NCBI RefSeq assembly: GCF_004348825.1
Contig: NZ_SMJU01000005.1
Location: forward strand, 221,747 to 285,746
From: Arundinibacter roseus
GTDB lineage: Bacteria > Bacteroidota > Bacteroidia > Cytophagales > Spirosomataceae
Reading direction: 5' to 3'
DNA length: 64,000 nt
The stretch's first letter is position 1. Each line of letters begins with the position of its first letter. Positions 1 to 9,601 of this stretch are shown here, piece after piece. The notes under the pieces are model-generated. The model did not search any database and was not told the origin of the DNA. It worked only from the letters and a program-made list of their open reading frames with translations. A program made the position numbers and the translations under genes.

Positions 1-436
1 TCCATACAAACCACCACTGTCAGTCTGAGCGAAGTCGAAGACAGTCCATACAAACCACCACTGTCAGTCTGAGCGAAGTCGAAGACAGTCCATACAAACC
101 ACCACTGTCAGTCTGAGCGAAGTCGAAGACAGTCCATACAAACCACCACTGTCAGTCTGAGCGAAGTCGAATACAGTCCATACAAACCACCACTGTCAGT
201 CTGAGCGAAGTCGAAGACAGTCCATACAAACCACCACTGTCAGTCTGAGCGAAGTCGAAGACAGTCCATACAAAGCACCACTGTCGTCTGAGCGAAGTCG
301 AAGACAATCCATACAAACCACCACTGTCAGACTGAGCGAAGTCGAAGACAATCCATACAAACCACCACTGTCAGTCTGAGCGAAGTCGAAGACAGTCCAT
401 ACAAACCATTGTCAGTCTGAGCGAAGTCGAAGACAG
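1..436. repeat. 44-bp tandem repeat array, about 10 units
   Basis: Ten head-to-tail units start at 1, 45, 89, 133, 177, 221, 265, 308, 352 and 396. The unit is 44 bp and nearly identical between copies. Unit 7 is 43 bp because of a one-base deletion, and unit 10 is shortened to 41 bp. Single-base variants occur in units 4, 7 and 8. Each unit contains CTGTC and GACAG flanking a core (CTGAGCGAAGTCGAAG) that I recall as a common dispersed intergenic repeat in environmental bacteria. The array begins at the window edge, so its left limit is unknown. No spacer variation is seen, so it is not CRISPR. Confidence 0.95.
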
Positions 437-469
437 TCTGAAATAAACATTCACAAACCTACACTCCAC

Positions 470-955
470 ATGAACAACAACGATATAGTACGCCGCCTGC
501 GTTTTGCGTTTGACCTGACGGACGATCAGATGATGAAACTTTTTAAAAACGGTGGCTACAAAGCCACGCGCGCCGAAGTGAGCGATTGGCTAAAAAAAGA
601 GGATGATCCGGCCTTTAAAACTATCATTGACCTGCATTTGGCTATATTTCTAAATGGATTTATCGTAGAAAAACGCGGCAAAAAAGAGGGCGAAGAGCCG
701 ATACCGGAAAAGAAAATGAATAATAATCTGGTGCTGCGTAAATTGAAAATTGCGCTCAACCTGAACGATACCGACATGATGGCGCTGTTCGATTTGGTAG
801 GATTCAGGCTTAGCAAGCACGAACTGAGCGCTTTTTTTAGAAATCCTGCAAATCCTCATTACCGCCCGTGCAAGGATCAGATCCTGCGGAATTTTCTGGT
901 GGGTTTGCAAATGAAGTATCGGCCAAAAACAGATGATACAGATGATACAGATTAA
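470..955 (+). CDS. DUF1456 (YehS-like) protein, two tandem domains
   Basis: This 161-residue cytoplasmic protein consists of two copies of a roughly 65-residue module, at about residues 1-65 and 82-150. Each opens with MNNN and continues with an LRFAF/LKIAL helix and a D-x-x-MM-x-LF motif, as in the DUF1456/YehS family. Family members usually carry this duplicated arrangement, so the length is normal. The molecular function is unknown. The C-terminus is an Asp/Thr-rich DDTDDTD tail encoded by a short in-frame nucleotide repeat. It stands alone between the tandem repeat array and a strong bidirectional terminator, with the M16 protease gene convergent. Confidence 0.85.
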   Translation: MNNNDIVRRLRFAFDLTDDQMMKLFKNGGYKATRAEVSDWLKKEDDPAFKTIIDLHLAIFLNGFIVEKRGKKEGEEPIPEKKMNNNLVLRKLKIALNLNDTDMMALFDLVGFRLSKHELSAFFRNPANPHYRPCKDQILRNFLVGLQMKYRPKTDDTDDTD

Positions 956-966
956 AAACAACTTGT

Positions 967-1005
967 AACAAAACAGGCATCGCCAATGACGATGCCTGTT
1001 TTGTT
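967..1005. terminator. Bidirectional terminator
   Basis: A perfect 16-bp inverted repeat (967-982 with 990-1005, 7-nt loop) has a GC-rich centre and A/T-rich ends, giving T tracts in both directions. It lies between the convergent DUF1456 gene and M16 protease gene and probably ends both transcripts. Confidence 0.85.
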
Positions 1006-1031
1006 GAATAATACTACTAAAAAAACTCCTT

Positions 1032-3839
1032 CTATTTTTTCTCCGGCATCAACACCACCTTGATAAAATTATCCGGATTCAGGTATTTCTGAGCAGCCGC
1101 TTTGGTACTTTCTACAGATACCTGTTTGAGGAGTTTCTCCTGTTCAAATATCTCGTTCAGATCATCGCCAATGAACGTATTGGTATCAATGTAGCCACGC
1201 CAAAACTCGTTCGTTTTCATGTCCACTTCGGTTTTGCGGCGTGTTTCGGCAACAAACTTTTCGATGTCCTGCGGTTGAGCTCCATTCTTTCTGACCTTCT
1301 CAATTTCTTCCAGCGTACGGGCTACGAGCTTGTCTACATTTTCGGGACCACAGCCAAACTGAATCATGTAGCGGTAGTGGCCCGAAGGAAGTTTGTCCGT
1401 TTTTTCTGACACACCTACCCCGTACACACCGCTTTCTTCTTCCCGCAACGCCTCAATCAGTTTTATTTGCAATACTTCCTGCAAAGCCTCAATCTGCACG
1501 TTGTTTTCGGGGTTGAACGTATATTCGCCGCTGAAAATCATCGTCACGCGACTTTTGGGTTCCAGGCCTTTATACACCGTTTTTTCAATGCGTCCTTTGG
1601 GAGGAAAAATGTTTGGATGATCGTAGCTGTCATCCCGATTGGTAGCTGGCAGGCCACCCAGGTATTTGGCTAACAAAGGTTTGATCTGATCGACGGTAAA
1701 TGCACCAACAAACGTAAATACGAAATCGGAGGCGTCAGAAAAGCGGTCTTTATAGATTCCCAATGCTTTATCCAAATCTACCTTATCAACCCGCTCGGGA
1801 GTCATCGGGCGGCGGCGCGGATCGTAGTTGCTCATCACGGCCGACAGCGTATCAGAAAACACCTTTTCGGGCGTTGGCGTTTTCATCATGTTTTCCAGAT
1901 AAGCCCGTTGGTTAGCCAGAATTCCCTTCACCACCGGCTCATCTTTACGAGGGGCCGTAAAATAGGCATACACCAATTGCAGGGCAGTTTCCAGGTCTTT
2001 GGGACTCGCACTACCAGCGATGCCCTCGGTTAGTTCGCTGATGTAGGGATTTACGCTGACGGATTTTCCGGCCAGAAACTTCTGCAACTGCGTCTGACTA
2101 TACGGACCAACCCCACCCGCACCGACAATATAACTGGCGAAAGCGCCCGTTTCGAGGTCGTTCGGGAAAAGCGACGTCCCGCCTTTTCCGGTAGCTTCAA
2201 ACAGAATTTCATCATTCTTGAAATCCGTAGGTTTCAGCAGTACTTTCACGCCATTGCCAAAAACCAGCTCGGTTACGTCCACTTTTTCAAGCTTCTTTTC
2301 CGAAACAACCGCCGTTCCTTTGGGCTCTTGTGGCAGCAGCGGCGTATCTACGGCGTCATCCACGTAGGCGGTCACGTTTTGTCCGGCAGAAGTCAGCAGT
2401 TCTTTTACTTTGGCTTCGGTAGGCAATACATCTTTGGCTGATTCGGGGCCCAGAATTACCACCGCCCGATTTTTATCCGTGATAAATTTTCCGGCTAACT
2501 GATTGATTTCCTGTAAAGAAATACCGTCCAGTTGCTTTTTTACAAAATCAGCATAAAACTCAATGCCCATCGACGAACCGCTATTCAAAAAATGATTGAT
2601 GTATTCCTGCACAAAGCCATCCGAGCGGCTTTTATCTTTTTCTTTCAGGCGTTGATCCACCGAATTGAGGAAAGATTTTTTGGCACGATCCAGCTCAGAG
2701 TCGGTAAAGCCGAATTTTTGCACCCTGACATTCTCGGCAAGCAGCGCCGACAATGCGCGTTCAACACCATCGGCACCTTTGGCAAGTGCCACAGCAGTGT
2801 AGGCATCCAAATTTCCCAGAAAACCTCCATAATTTCCAATTCCAAACAAAAACGGTGGATCGGCCTGTTGGGTTAGTTCCTGCATGCGGTCGCCCATCAT
2901 GGCGTTAAATAATTCATAGGAAATAGCCGTCCGGGAATCTGCCAGCGTTTTTTCCTTAAATTCAGGCTGCTTATAAATCACCTGAATGATGTTTTGCGGC
3001 TGCTCCGGATCTGTCACAATCGCCACGTTGTTGGTTCCGTCCAGCGGAATTGTGTATTCTATGCGCTCAGGTGCATTTTTGGGGTTGGAAATGCTGCCAA
3101 ACTTTTCTTTAATGATTTTTTCAACCGTTTCTACTTCAAAATCGCCTACGGCAATTACCGCCATCAGGTCCGGGCGGTACCAATCCTGATAGTACTTTTT
3201 GAGTACTTCCGGCTTAAAATTCTGCAATACGTCGTCTTTTCCAATCGGCAGGCGGTCGGCATAGCGCGAGTTATTCAAAATCATTTTGAGATACTGATCT
3301 CTCATGCGCTGCTGCGCACCCCGGCCCAGGCGCGACTCTTCGAGCACCACGCCCCGTTCTTTATCGATTTCAGCCGGATCGAGCAAGGCATTATGCGCCC
3401 AATCTTCGAGTACCAGCAAGCCTTTTTCGAGCAAACCAGCTGAGTCGGTTGGGATGGGCAGCATGTACACGGTTTCGTCAAAACTCGTGTAGGCGTTCAG
3501 GTCCGCACCGAAGCGTACGCCGGTTTTTTGCAGGAAATTAACCAGTTCATTTTTTGGGAAATTCTTTGTTCCGTTGAAGCTCATATGCTCCATGAAGTGC
3601 GCAAGACCTTGCTGCTCATCGGTTTCCAGAATAGAGCCCGCTTTGAGTACGAGCCGAAGTTCGGCCCGGTTTTTGGGTTCTACATTTTTACGAATGTAGT
3701 ACGTGAGGCCATTGGGGAGGGTTCCGGTTTTTACAGAAGGGTCAAAAGGAACGGCTTTCGTCAGGTCAGTTTGGGCCAAAACCGGAACTGAGAAAAGCAT
3801 GCACAATACCCACAACTTTTTTAGGAGGACTTTTTTCAT
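1032..3839 (-). CDS. M16 family zinc metallopeptidase (two-lobed, secreted)
   Basis: The 935-residue protein has a signal peptide (about residues 1-22, ending VLAQ). It then shows the duplicated M16/M16_C architecture of the pitrilysin/insulinase family. The inverted zinc motif HxxEH is present as HFMEH at residues 81-85, and E161 lies 76 residues after it, as expected for the third zinc ligand. The second half (about 500-935) repeats the fold without a zinc motif, as is usual. It probably degrades peptides in the periplasm or at the outer membrane; the substrate is unknown. The gene is monocistronic, divergent from the fucosidase gene and separated from it by 280 bp with no recognisable gene. 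Confidence 0.93.
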   Translation of the reverse strand: MKKVLLKKLWVLCMLFSVPVLAQTDLTKAVPFDPSVKTGTLPNGLTYYIRKNVEPKNRAELRLVLKAGSILETDEQQGLAHFMEHMSFNGTKNFPKNELVNFLQKTGVRFGADLNAYTSFDETVYMLPIPTDSAGLLEKGLLVLEDWAHNALLDPAEIDKERGVVLEESRLGRGAQQRMRDQYLKMILNNSRYADRLPIGKDDVLQNFKPEVLKKYYQDWYRPDLMAVIAVGDFEVETVEKIIKEKFGSISNPKNAPERIEYTIPLDGTNNVAIVTDPEQPQNIIQVIYKQPEFKEKTLADSRTAISYELFNAMMGDRMQELTQQADPPFLFGIGNYGGFLGNLDAYTAVALAKGADGVERALSALLAENVRVQKFGFTDSELDRAKKSFLNSVDQRLKEKDKSRSDGFVQEYINHFLNSGSSMGIEFYADFVKKQLDGISLQEINQLAGKFITDKNRAVVILGPESAKDVLPTEAKVKELLTSAGQNVTAYVDDAVDTPLLPQEPKGTAVVSEKKLEKVDVTELVFGNGVKVLLKPTDFKNDEILFEATGKGGTSLFPNDLETGAFASYIVGAGGVGPYSQTQLQKFLAGKSVSVNPYISELTEGIAGSASPKDLETALQLVYAYFTAPRKDEPVVKGILANQRAYLENMMKTPTPEKVFSDTLSAVMSNYDPRRRPMTPERVDKVDLDKALGIYKDRFSDASDFVFTFVGAFTVDQIKPLLAKYLGGLPATNRDDSYDHPNIFPPKGRIEKTVYKGLEPKSRVTMIFSGEYTFNPENNVQIEALQEVLQIKLIEALREEESGVYGVGVSEKTDKLPSGHYRYMIQFGCGPENVDKLVARTLEEIEKVRKNGAQPQDIEKFVAETRRKTEVDMKTNEFWRGYIDTNTFIGDDLNEIFEQEKLLKQVSVESTKAAAQKYLNPDNFIKVVLMPEKK

Positions 3840-4119
3840 GAGGATTTTAATTAGTGTTAAACTGAATTGAATGATGGAAAAACGAATAACGGAGGTATCT
3901 TGTTAACAACAAAATAAATCTTCAATTTATTATATTAAGACACACACAGCCTCTTGCCCCATAAACTCACCCTGAAAAATCTTGAACCAAAGTAAAACTT
4001 TACGGATATTAGGCGTGGGTTTTCGGTATTTGGCTGAGAGCCCCTATCCATTTTTCCTAAACTTAGTAACCTAATCACTATTTCTGCTCGCAGGAAGGTC
4101 TTTTTTAACGTGTGATAAA

Positions 4120-5577
4120 ATGAAGAAAATTTTTCTACTGCTACTCCTTTGCGGCTCACTCTCAGCGCAGATTCCTCCTAAACCATATGGCCCGATTCCA
4201 TCTGCCCGGCAGCTCCAATGGCACGCTACCGAACTGTACGGACTGATTCATTTTACACCCACCACCTTTGAAAATAAAGAATGGGGATTTGGCGATGCCG
4301 ACCCGGCCGTGTTCAATCCAACTGATTTTGACGCGGAGCAAATTGTAAAAGCCGCTCAGGAAGGCGGACTTCGAGGCATCATTCTGGTAGCCAAGCACCA
4401 CGATGGCTTTGCGCTTTGGCCGACCAAAACTACCGAATATAACATCAGCAAAAGTCCGTTTCGGAACGGGAAAGGCGATCTTGTGCGGGAAGTCGAGCAG
4501 GCTGCGCGTAAGTATGGGCTAAAATTTGGCATTTATTGCTCGCCCTGGGACCGAAACAATGCCGCCTACGGCACGCCCGCTTATCTTGCAATTTATCAGG
4601 AGCAGCTTCGCGAGCTGTACACCAATTACGGACCGCTGTTTATGTCGTGGCACGATGGCGCCAACGGTGGCGACGGCTACTACGGTGGCGCGCGTGAAAA
4701 ACGCTCGATTGATAATACAACTTACTATCAGTGGGATTCTACCTGGACCAATCTGACGCGTAAACTGCAACCGGATGCCAACATTTTCAGCGATATAGGC
4801 TGGGATGTGCGCTGGGTGGGCAATGAAAAAGGAATTGCTGCCGAAACTCACTGGTCTACGTTTACACCCAAAGCCCCCGAAGGCGTGAATAAGGCCGTAC
4901 CGGGACAAGCCAACTACCCTGACAGCCCCGTGGGCATGCGCAACGGCGAGTTCTGGATTCCGGCTGAATGTGACGTTCCGCTGCGGAAAGGCTGGTTTTT
5001 TCACCCGGACGAAAAGCCAAAATCACCCGATGAGCTGTTTAGTCTGTACCTCAAAAGCGTTGGCCGGGGTGCCGCTCTGGATTTGGGCCTTGCCCCCGAC
5101 ACACGTGGCCGACTGAGCGACGAAGACGTGGCGGCGCTGAAAACACTGGGCAATCGCCTGGAAAAAACATACGCCAAAAATCTGGCTCGTGATGCCTACA
5201 TTCGGGCCATAAATGTGCGGGGCTATAACTCCATTTATGGCACCAAAAATCTCGTGGACAACAATCCAGAATCATACTGGACTACGGATGATGATTTTAA
5301 GGAGTCAAATCTGGCCGTTGAGTTTTCACAGCCCCGCACCTTTGACCTGATCAGCATTCGGGAACACGTCAAGTTTGGGCAGCGAGTAGAGGCTTTTGCC
5401 ATAGATACCTGGGAAAACGAAGCCTGGAAAGAAATCCATAAAGGCACGAGCATCGGCGCCCGTCGGCTCATTCACTTTGACATTCCGGTGACGGCCTCAA
5501 AAATCCGGATTCGTTTTACCAAAACTCCTGTCAATGTAGTTTTGAGCGAGTTGGGAGTGTATAAAATTACTGATTAA
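4120..5577 (+). CDS. Alpha-L-fucosidase (GH29) with C-terminal F5/8-type domain
   Basis: The 485-residue secreted enzyme has a signal peptide of about 16 residues (LLLLLCGSLSAQ). A GH29 TIM barrel spans about residues 25-340, with the conserved KHHDGF motif at 92-97. D179 in the SWHDG motif is the likely catalytic nucleophile. Residues about 350-485 resemble an F5/8 type C (CBM32-like) beta-sandwich, which would bind glycans. It should release terminal L-fucose from glycans in the periplasm or outside the cell. The last four bases overlap the convergent oxidoreductase gene. GH29 members differ in linkage preference, and this cannot be read from sequence alone. Confidence 0.92.
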   Translation: MKKIFLLLLLCGSLSAQIPPKPYGPIPSARQLQWHATELYGLIHFTPTTFENKEWGFGDADPAVFNPTDFDAEQIVKAAQEGGLRGIILVAKHHDGFALWPTKTTEYNISKSPFRNGKGDLVREVEQAARKYGLKFGIYCSPWDRNNAAYGTPAYLAIYQEQLRELYTNYGPLFMSWHDGANGGDGYYGGAREKRSIDNTTYYQWDSTWTNLTRKLQPDANIFSDIGWDVRWVGNEKGIAAETHWSTFTPKAPEGVNKAVPGQANYPDSPVGMRNGEFWIPAECDVPLRKGWFFHPDEKPKSPDELFSLYLKSVGRGAALDLGLAPDTRGRLSDEDVAALKTLGNRLEKTYAKNLARDAYIRAINVRGYNSIYGTKNLVDNNPESYWTTDDDFKESNLAVEFSQPRTFDLISIREHVKFGQRVEAFAIDTWENEAWKEIHKGTSIGARRLIHFDIPVTASKIRIRFTKTPVNVVLSELGVYKITD

Positions 5578-6623
5578 GGTAGTTCGATCAGGACATCATC
5601 CGACTCCGGATAGGCCGTGCAGGTCAATATCCATCCGTCGGACAGGTCACGGGCAGTAAGTACATCGTTGATACTCATGCGCACCTTGCCCGCCCTGCAT
5701 TGGGCGGCGCAGGCTGAGCATCTTCCCCCTTTGCAGCTGTACGGAATTGGGATGCCGTGGCTCAAACCTGCCTGTAAAATGGTGGTAAAAGCAGGAACAT
5801 TAATCGTATGTACCTGTCCGCGGTGACGCAGCTCAATGGCATGCGCCTGCGAGCGAAGCGGCGGCGGCGGCGTTTGCGCAACAATCACAAAGTTCTCTTT
5901 GCGAATCTGCTCTTCCTCCACGCCCATAAACCGAAGGGTGATTTCGGCAGTACGCATCAGTTCAAACGGGCCACAAATCAAAAATTGAGCCTTCGATAAA
6001 TCATACCGAAGTTGTTGCCGTACTTCATTTTCCAATCTGTAATTATTAATTCGCCCGCGCAGGCCCGGCCAATCGTCCGAAGGTTGGCTCATAAAATAGC
6101 GGATCGTAAACTGTTCGGAGAAATGCGTCTGCCATTCATTTAGCTCTTTTTGAAAAATGACTTCCCGTTCATGACGATTGGCATAAAGAAGAATTACGTG
6201 GGTATTTGGTTCATGAACAAGGGTATGTTTCAGAATAGAAAAAAGCGGTGTGATTCCGCTTCCGGCACCCAGCAGAAAAAGGTCACGCGGCTTCGCATCG
6301 GCAGGAGCAGCCGCAAACCGCCCGGCTGCGGGCAACGCCGTCAGCTGCGTACCTACCTGAACGGAATCATGCCAAAATCGGGAGATTTCGCCATTGCTGA
6401 TGCGCTTGACCGTCACCGCCGGAAGCTCATCAAGCCCCGGCGCAGAACTTAAAGAATACGACCGCCTGACTTCGTGTCCGTGTACATTCAACAGGAAAGT
6501 CAGAAACTGCCCGGCGGTATATAAAAACTCAGGAGGATTCATTGGTTTCAAAATATAAGTACGGGTATCAGCCGTTTCCTGATTGATCGCGTATACAGAA
6601 AACGTGTGGGTAGGTTGAAACAT
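5574..6623 (-). CDS. Ferredoxin-NADP reductase family protein with C-terminal 2Fe-2S domain
   Basis: The ATG at 6623 gives 349 residues; a TTG at 6665 in the same frame would add 14 residues but is less likely. An FAD-binding beta barrel carries RRSYSLSS at about 53-60. The NAD(P)-binding domain carries GAGSGITP at about 119-126. The C-terminal plant-type ferredoxin domain has four cysteines at about 297, 302, 305 and 335 (C-x4-C-x2-C-x29-C). This order matches the reductase subunits of phenylacetyl-CoA epoxidase (PaaE) and related oxygenase reductases. No oxygenase or Paa gene is nearby, so its electron acceptor is unknown. It overlaps the convergent fucosidase gene by four bases. Confidence 0.9.
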   Translation of the reverse strand: MFQPTHTFSVYAINQETADTRTYILKPMNPPEFLYTAGQFLTFLLNVHGHEVRRSYSLSSAPGLDELPAVTVKRISNGEISRFWHDSVQVGTQLTALPAAGRFAAAPADAKPRDLFLLGAGSGITPLFSILKHTLVHEPNTHVILLYANRHEREVIFQKELNEWQTHFSEQFTIRYFMSQPSDDWPGLRGRINNYRLENEVRQQLRYDLSKAQFLICGPFELMRTAEITLRFMGVEEEQIRKENFVIVAQTPPPPLRSQAHAIELRHRGQVHTINVPAFTTILQAGLSHGIPIPYSCKGGRCSACAAQCRAGKVRMSINDVLTARDLSDGWILTCTAYPESDDVLIELP

Positions 6624-6832
6624 GACCGGACTTTGACGGGTAAGAAATGTGTTAGTTAAGAACAACTAATATAGAAACCCGACGCTGATTTTCCCTGGTA
6701 AATTTTTCAAAAATTCACCAAAACTTTCTGTCCTCGACCAACGACCCAGGGTAAAGAAACGGTTATATTTTATTCGTACTTCCCTTTCTACTCATACGAT
6801 CAGCAGAACTCCATTTCATATTTTTATTCATC

Positions 6833-7777
6833 ATGAAACATTCACAAACCCGGCGGGATTTCATTCAGAAGGCCGCCTTGGCTGCCGGGGCTCTTCCATT
6901 TATTTCTACGGAAATGGCAGGTGCAAACCCTGCTGCTGCCATGCCTCCGCTCATGGTGTTTTCCAAGCATTTGCAGTTTTTGGACTATACTGAAATGGCC
7001 GAAAAAGCGGCCGAAATCGGGTTTGACGGCGTCGACCTGACCGTCCGGCCAAACGGCCACGTGCTACCGGAGCGGGTAGAAGAAGATCTGCCAAAAGCCG
7101 TGCAGGCAATCAAAAAAGCCGGGTTACAACCTCTCATGATTACTACGGCCGTAGAAAATGCCACGGGTGTTGATGAGCGGGTGCTCCGCACCGCCGCCGC
7201 GCAGGGCGTAGGCTACTACCGCATGAACTGGTATAAATACAAAGAAACGCAACAGATGGCCGACACGCTCCGGGAATATCAGCAGCAGGTAAAATCGCTG
7301 AGTGAGCTCAACCGGACTTTAAACCTCACGGGTTGCTACCAAAATCACGCCGGAAAACTCGTAGGCGCCTCAACCTGGGAAATCTGGCAGCTGCTGCAAA
7401 CAGCCCAAAGCAGTCACATGGGTGTGCAGTACGACATTCGGCATGCGACCGTTGAAGGCGGGCTTTCGTGGGAAAACGGCCTGCGGCTCCTTCACCAAAA
7501 CATCAAAATACTGGCAATAAAAGACTTTGTCTGGGCTCAGGAAAAAGGAAAATGGGTGGTAAAAAATGTGCCGCTCGGCGAGGGCATGGTGGATTTTGGA
7601 CGGTATTTCCGCCTGCTAAAACAGTACGGTGTACAGGTCCCGATTTCGATGCATTACGAATATGATTTGGGCGGAGCCGAGCACGGATCCAAGACTCCCA
7701 AGATTGATAAAAAGGTAGTTTATGAAGCCATGAAACGCGATTTGGTGAAGGTAAAGGAACTATGGACAAACGCTTAA
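6833..7777 (+). CDS. Tat-exported sugar phosphate isomerase/epimerase-like TIM-barrel protein
   Basis: The 314-residue protein starts with a Tat-type signal (TRRDFIQ at about residues 6-12, then a hydrophobic Ala-rich stretch). The rest is an AP-endonuclease-2/xylose isomerase-like TIM barrel with the typical opening MAEKAAEIGFDGVDLTV, a central CYQNH motif, and late acidic and histidine residues suited to metal binding. Such exported members are frequent in Bacteroidota carbohydrate loci, where sugar isomerase, epimerase or dehydratase roles are proposed; the actual reaction is unknown. The BNR-repeat gene follows 27 bp downstream on the same strand, suggesting an operon. Confidence 0.85.
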   Translation: MKHSQTRRDFIQKAALAAGALPFISTEMAGANPAAAMPPLMVFSKHLQFLDYTEMAEKAAEIGFDGVDLTVRPNGHVLPERVEEDLPKAVQAIKKAGLQPLMITTAVENATGVDERVLRTAAAQGVGYYRMNWYKYKETQQMADTLREYQQQVKSLSELNRTLNLTGCYQNHAGKLVGASTWEIWQLLQTAQSSHMGVQYDIRHATVEGGLSWENGLRLLHQNIKILAIKDFVWAQEKGKWVVKNVPLGEGMVDFGRYFRLLKQYGVQVPISMHYEYDLGGAEHGSKTPKIDKKVVYEAMKRDLVKVKELWTNA

Positions 7778-7804
7778 TTACACCTGATTTTCTTGAAATT
7801 TTAT

Positions 7805-9223
7805 ATGTTTAAAATACGTAAAAGTGGCCTGACCGTAGCCTTGTTAGGGCTGGTTTTTCTGGGGGCTCAGGCGCAAAATCTGGCAATCAAAACCGGAGAG
7901 AAATACCCGAAAATTGATGGCTATAAAGGTATTTGGTTTACGTTGGGGCAGTTTTCGGAATATGGCGATAAGTACTCTGGCGGGCTCGGCACCTACACCG
8001 CCAAACATATTCCACTGGCGATTTATGCTCCCCAAGTCAACAAAACATTCTTTGTATACGGCGGCACCACTGCACCGGATGCCCGATACCTGCTGTGCAT
8101 GATTGGCACCTACGACCACGCCACGCATACGGTATCGAAGCCGGTGGTGGTTTATGATAAAAAAGGTGTGAATGATCCCCACGACAACCCCAGCCTGAGC
8201 ATGGACGACAAAGGCCATTTGTGGGTCTTTGTGAGTGGCCGAAACACCAGCCGCCCCGGCTATAAATACCGCAGCAAGCTCCCCTATAACACCGATGAAT
8301 TTGAGCAGATTACCGAAGAAACCATGACCTATCCGCAGCCAAAGTATATCCCCGGAAAAGGCTTTCTGAATCTGTTTACAAAATATACAGGCGTGCGTGA
8401 ACTGTACATGGAAACAAGCCCGGACGGCATTACCTGGACCGAAGATCAGAAACTGGCAGGCATGAAACGCCCCGAAGATAAAAATAGCGGGCACTACCAG
8501 ATTAGCGGGCAACTGGGTGAGAAAGTTGTATTTTTCTTTAACTGGCACCCCAACGGAAATGTTGATCAGCGCACCAATATTTACTACCTTCAGACTACGG
8601 ATTTTGGACGTACATGGACTACCGTGGACGGTCAGAAAGTGGCCACTCCGGTTACGGACGTAGCTTCGCCTGTGCTGGTAAAGGAGTTTTTTAGTCAGGG
8701 GCAAAATGTCTATATCAAGGACGTAAATTTTGACGAAAACGGAAATCCGATTGCTTTATATGTGTCGGGACCGGGACATCAGCCGGGGCCCAAAAATGGA
8801 TTGCGACAGTGGGCCGTGATTCATTGGAACGGCAAAACCTGGGACAACCATCCCATCACGACCTCCGACCACAACTACGATACCGGTAGTTTATTCATAA
8901 AAGACGGGGAGTGGCTCGTGGTGGCACCTACCGAAAATACCCCTCAACCCTGGGGTGGAGGCGGCGAAGTGGTGCATTGGAAAAGTGCGGATAAAGGCCG
9001 CACCTGGACCCGCTCCCGGCAGTTGACCCACAACAGCCCCCGCAACCATAACTACATTCGTAAAGTGGTAAATGGCCGGGACCCTTTTTACTATTTCTGG
9101 GCCGATGGCGATCCCGGCAAGCTTAGCCCCTCACATTTGTATTTTGGTGATAGTCAGGGAAAAGTGTGGGAGCTCCCCTATGATATGCCCACAGAAAAAG
9201 CTGAGCCGAAGGTGATGAAGTAG
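7805..9223 (+). CDS. Secreted BNR-repeat (BNR_4-like) protein
   Basis: I chose the ATG at 7805 over an in-frame TTG at 7793; the product has 472 residues. A signal peptide (LLGLVFLGAQAQ) is followed by a probable beta-propeller. Asp-box-like turns occur (SPDGITWTED, TDFGRTWTTV, SADKGRTWTRS), as in sialidase and BNR_4 folds. Family members include exported glycan-binding or glycan-cleaving proteins, but I see no definite catalytic set and do not call a sialidase. It follows the Tat-exported isomerase-like gene closely and is likely co-transcribed with it. A 7-bp inverted repeat just after the stop lacks a T tract. Confidence 0.82.
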   Translation: MFKIRKSGLTVALLGLVFLGAQAQNLAIKTGEKYPKIDGYKGIWFTLGQFSEYGDKYSGGLGTYTAKHIPLAIYAPQVNKTFFVYGGTTAPDARYLLCMIGTYDHATHTVSKPVVVYDKKGVNDPHDNPSLSMDDKGHLWVFVSGRNTSRPGYKYRSKLPYNTDEFEQITEETMTYPQPKYIPGKGFLNLFTKYTGVRELYMETSPDGITWTEDQKLAGMKRPEDKNSGHYQISGQLGEKVVFFFNWHPNGNVDQRTNIYYLQTTDFGRTWTTVDGQKVATPVTDVASPVLVKEFFSQGQNVYIKDVNFDENGNPIALYVSGPGHQPGPKNGLRQWAVIHWNGKTWDNHPITTSDHNYDTGSLFIKDGEWLVVAPTENTPQPWGGGGEVVHWKSADKGRTWTRSRQLTHNSPRNHNYIRKVVNGRDPFYYFWADGDPGKLSPSHLYFGDSQGKVWELPYDMPTEKAEPKVMK

Positions 9224-9345
9224 GTTGGTGAAATTGGGGGGATATATTCACCAGTAACTTACTCAGACAAGAATTTATCTGGTAATTTTATTTTCTTAGT
9301 TTTCAAGCAGGGAGCTACCAGAAAGTTTAAATCAGGTGGTTTTTT

Positions 9346-9601
9346 TCACTCATAAATATCTTTCCTATGACCAAGGTCAATAACATCCACCAAAAGGACA
9401 TCATCAAAAATATCGTAAATAATACGGTAATTGGCCACCCGGGAGACTGTAAGCGTCTCTGCCTCTTAACTTTTTGTATCCAGTAGGTCTTGGATTTTCG
9501 GAGAGGCTGTAAATGGCTTCCCTGATATTAGACTAGTACGGCTCATTGATTTTTTCAAGAGCTTTAATGGCGCGCTTATTTAAAGTTACTTTATAAACCA
9601 T
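9346..9601 (-). pseudogene. RelE/ParE-family toxin, disrupted
   Basis: Starting at the ATG at 9601, the frame reads MVYKVTLNKRAIKALEKI and then hits a TAG at codon 23 (9533-9535). After the stop the same frame continues with SNIREAIYSLSENPRPTGYK and KLRGRDAYSL. An extra C around 9437-9443 shifts the frame. Removing it restores RVANYRIIYDIFDDVLLVD and ends HRKDIYE, a typical RelE C-terminus. Two lesions, a stop and a frameshift, therefore inactivate it. The start overlaps the end of the antitoxin gene by 11 bp, the usual coupled arrangement. A sequencing error could explain one lesion but is less likely to explain both. Confidence 0.85.

Noticed and set aside
1-436. CRISPR array
   Set aside because: Units are contiguous with no unique spacers and no cas genes are in the window.
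3935-4159. 74-residue minus-strand frame between protease and fucosidase genes
   Set aside because: It overlaps the fucosidase signal peptide region and has no protein-like pattern.
6624-6665. Longer oxidoreductase start at a TTG
   Set aside because: The added residues are outside the conserved fold, and an ATG is available at 6623.
7805-9223. Sialidase call for the BNR-repeat protein
   Set aside because: Asp-box-like turns are present, but I could not identify the catalytic arginine triad and tyrosine.
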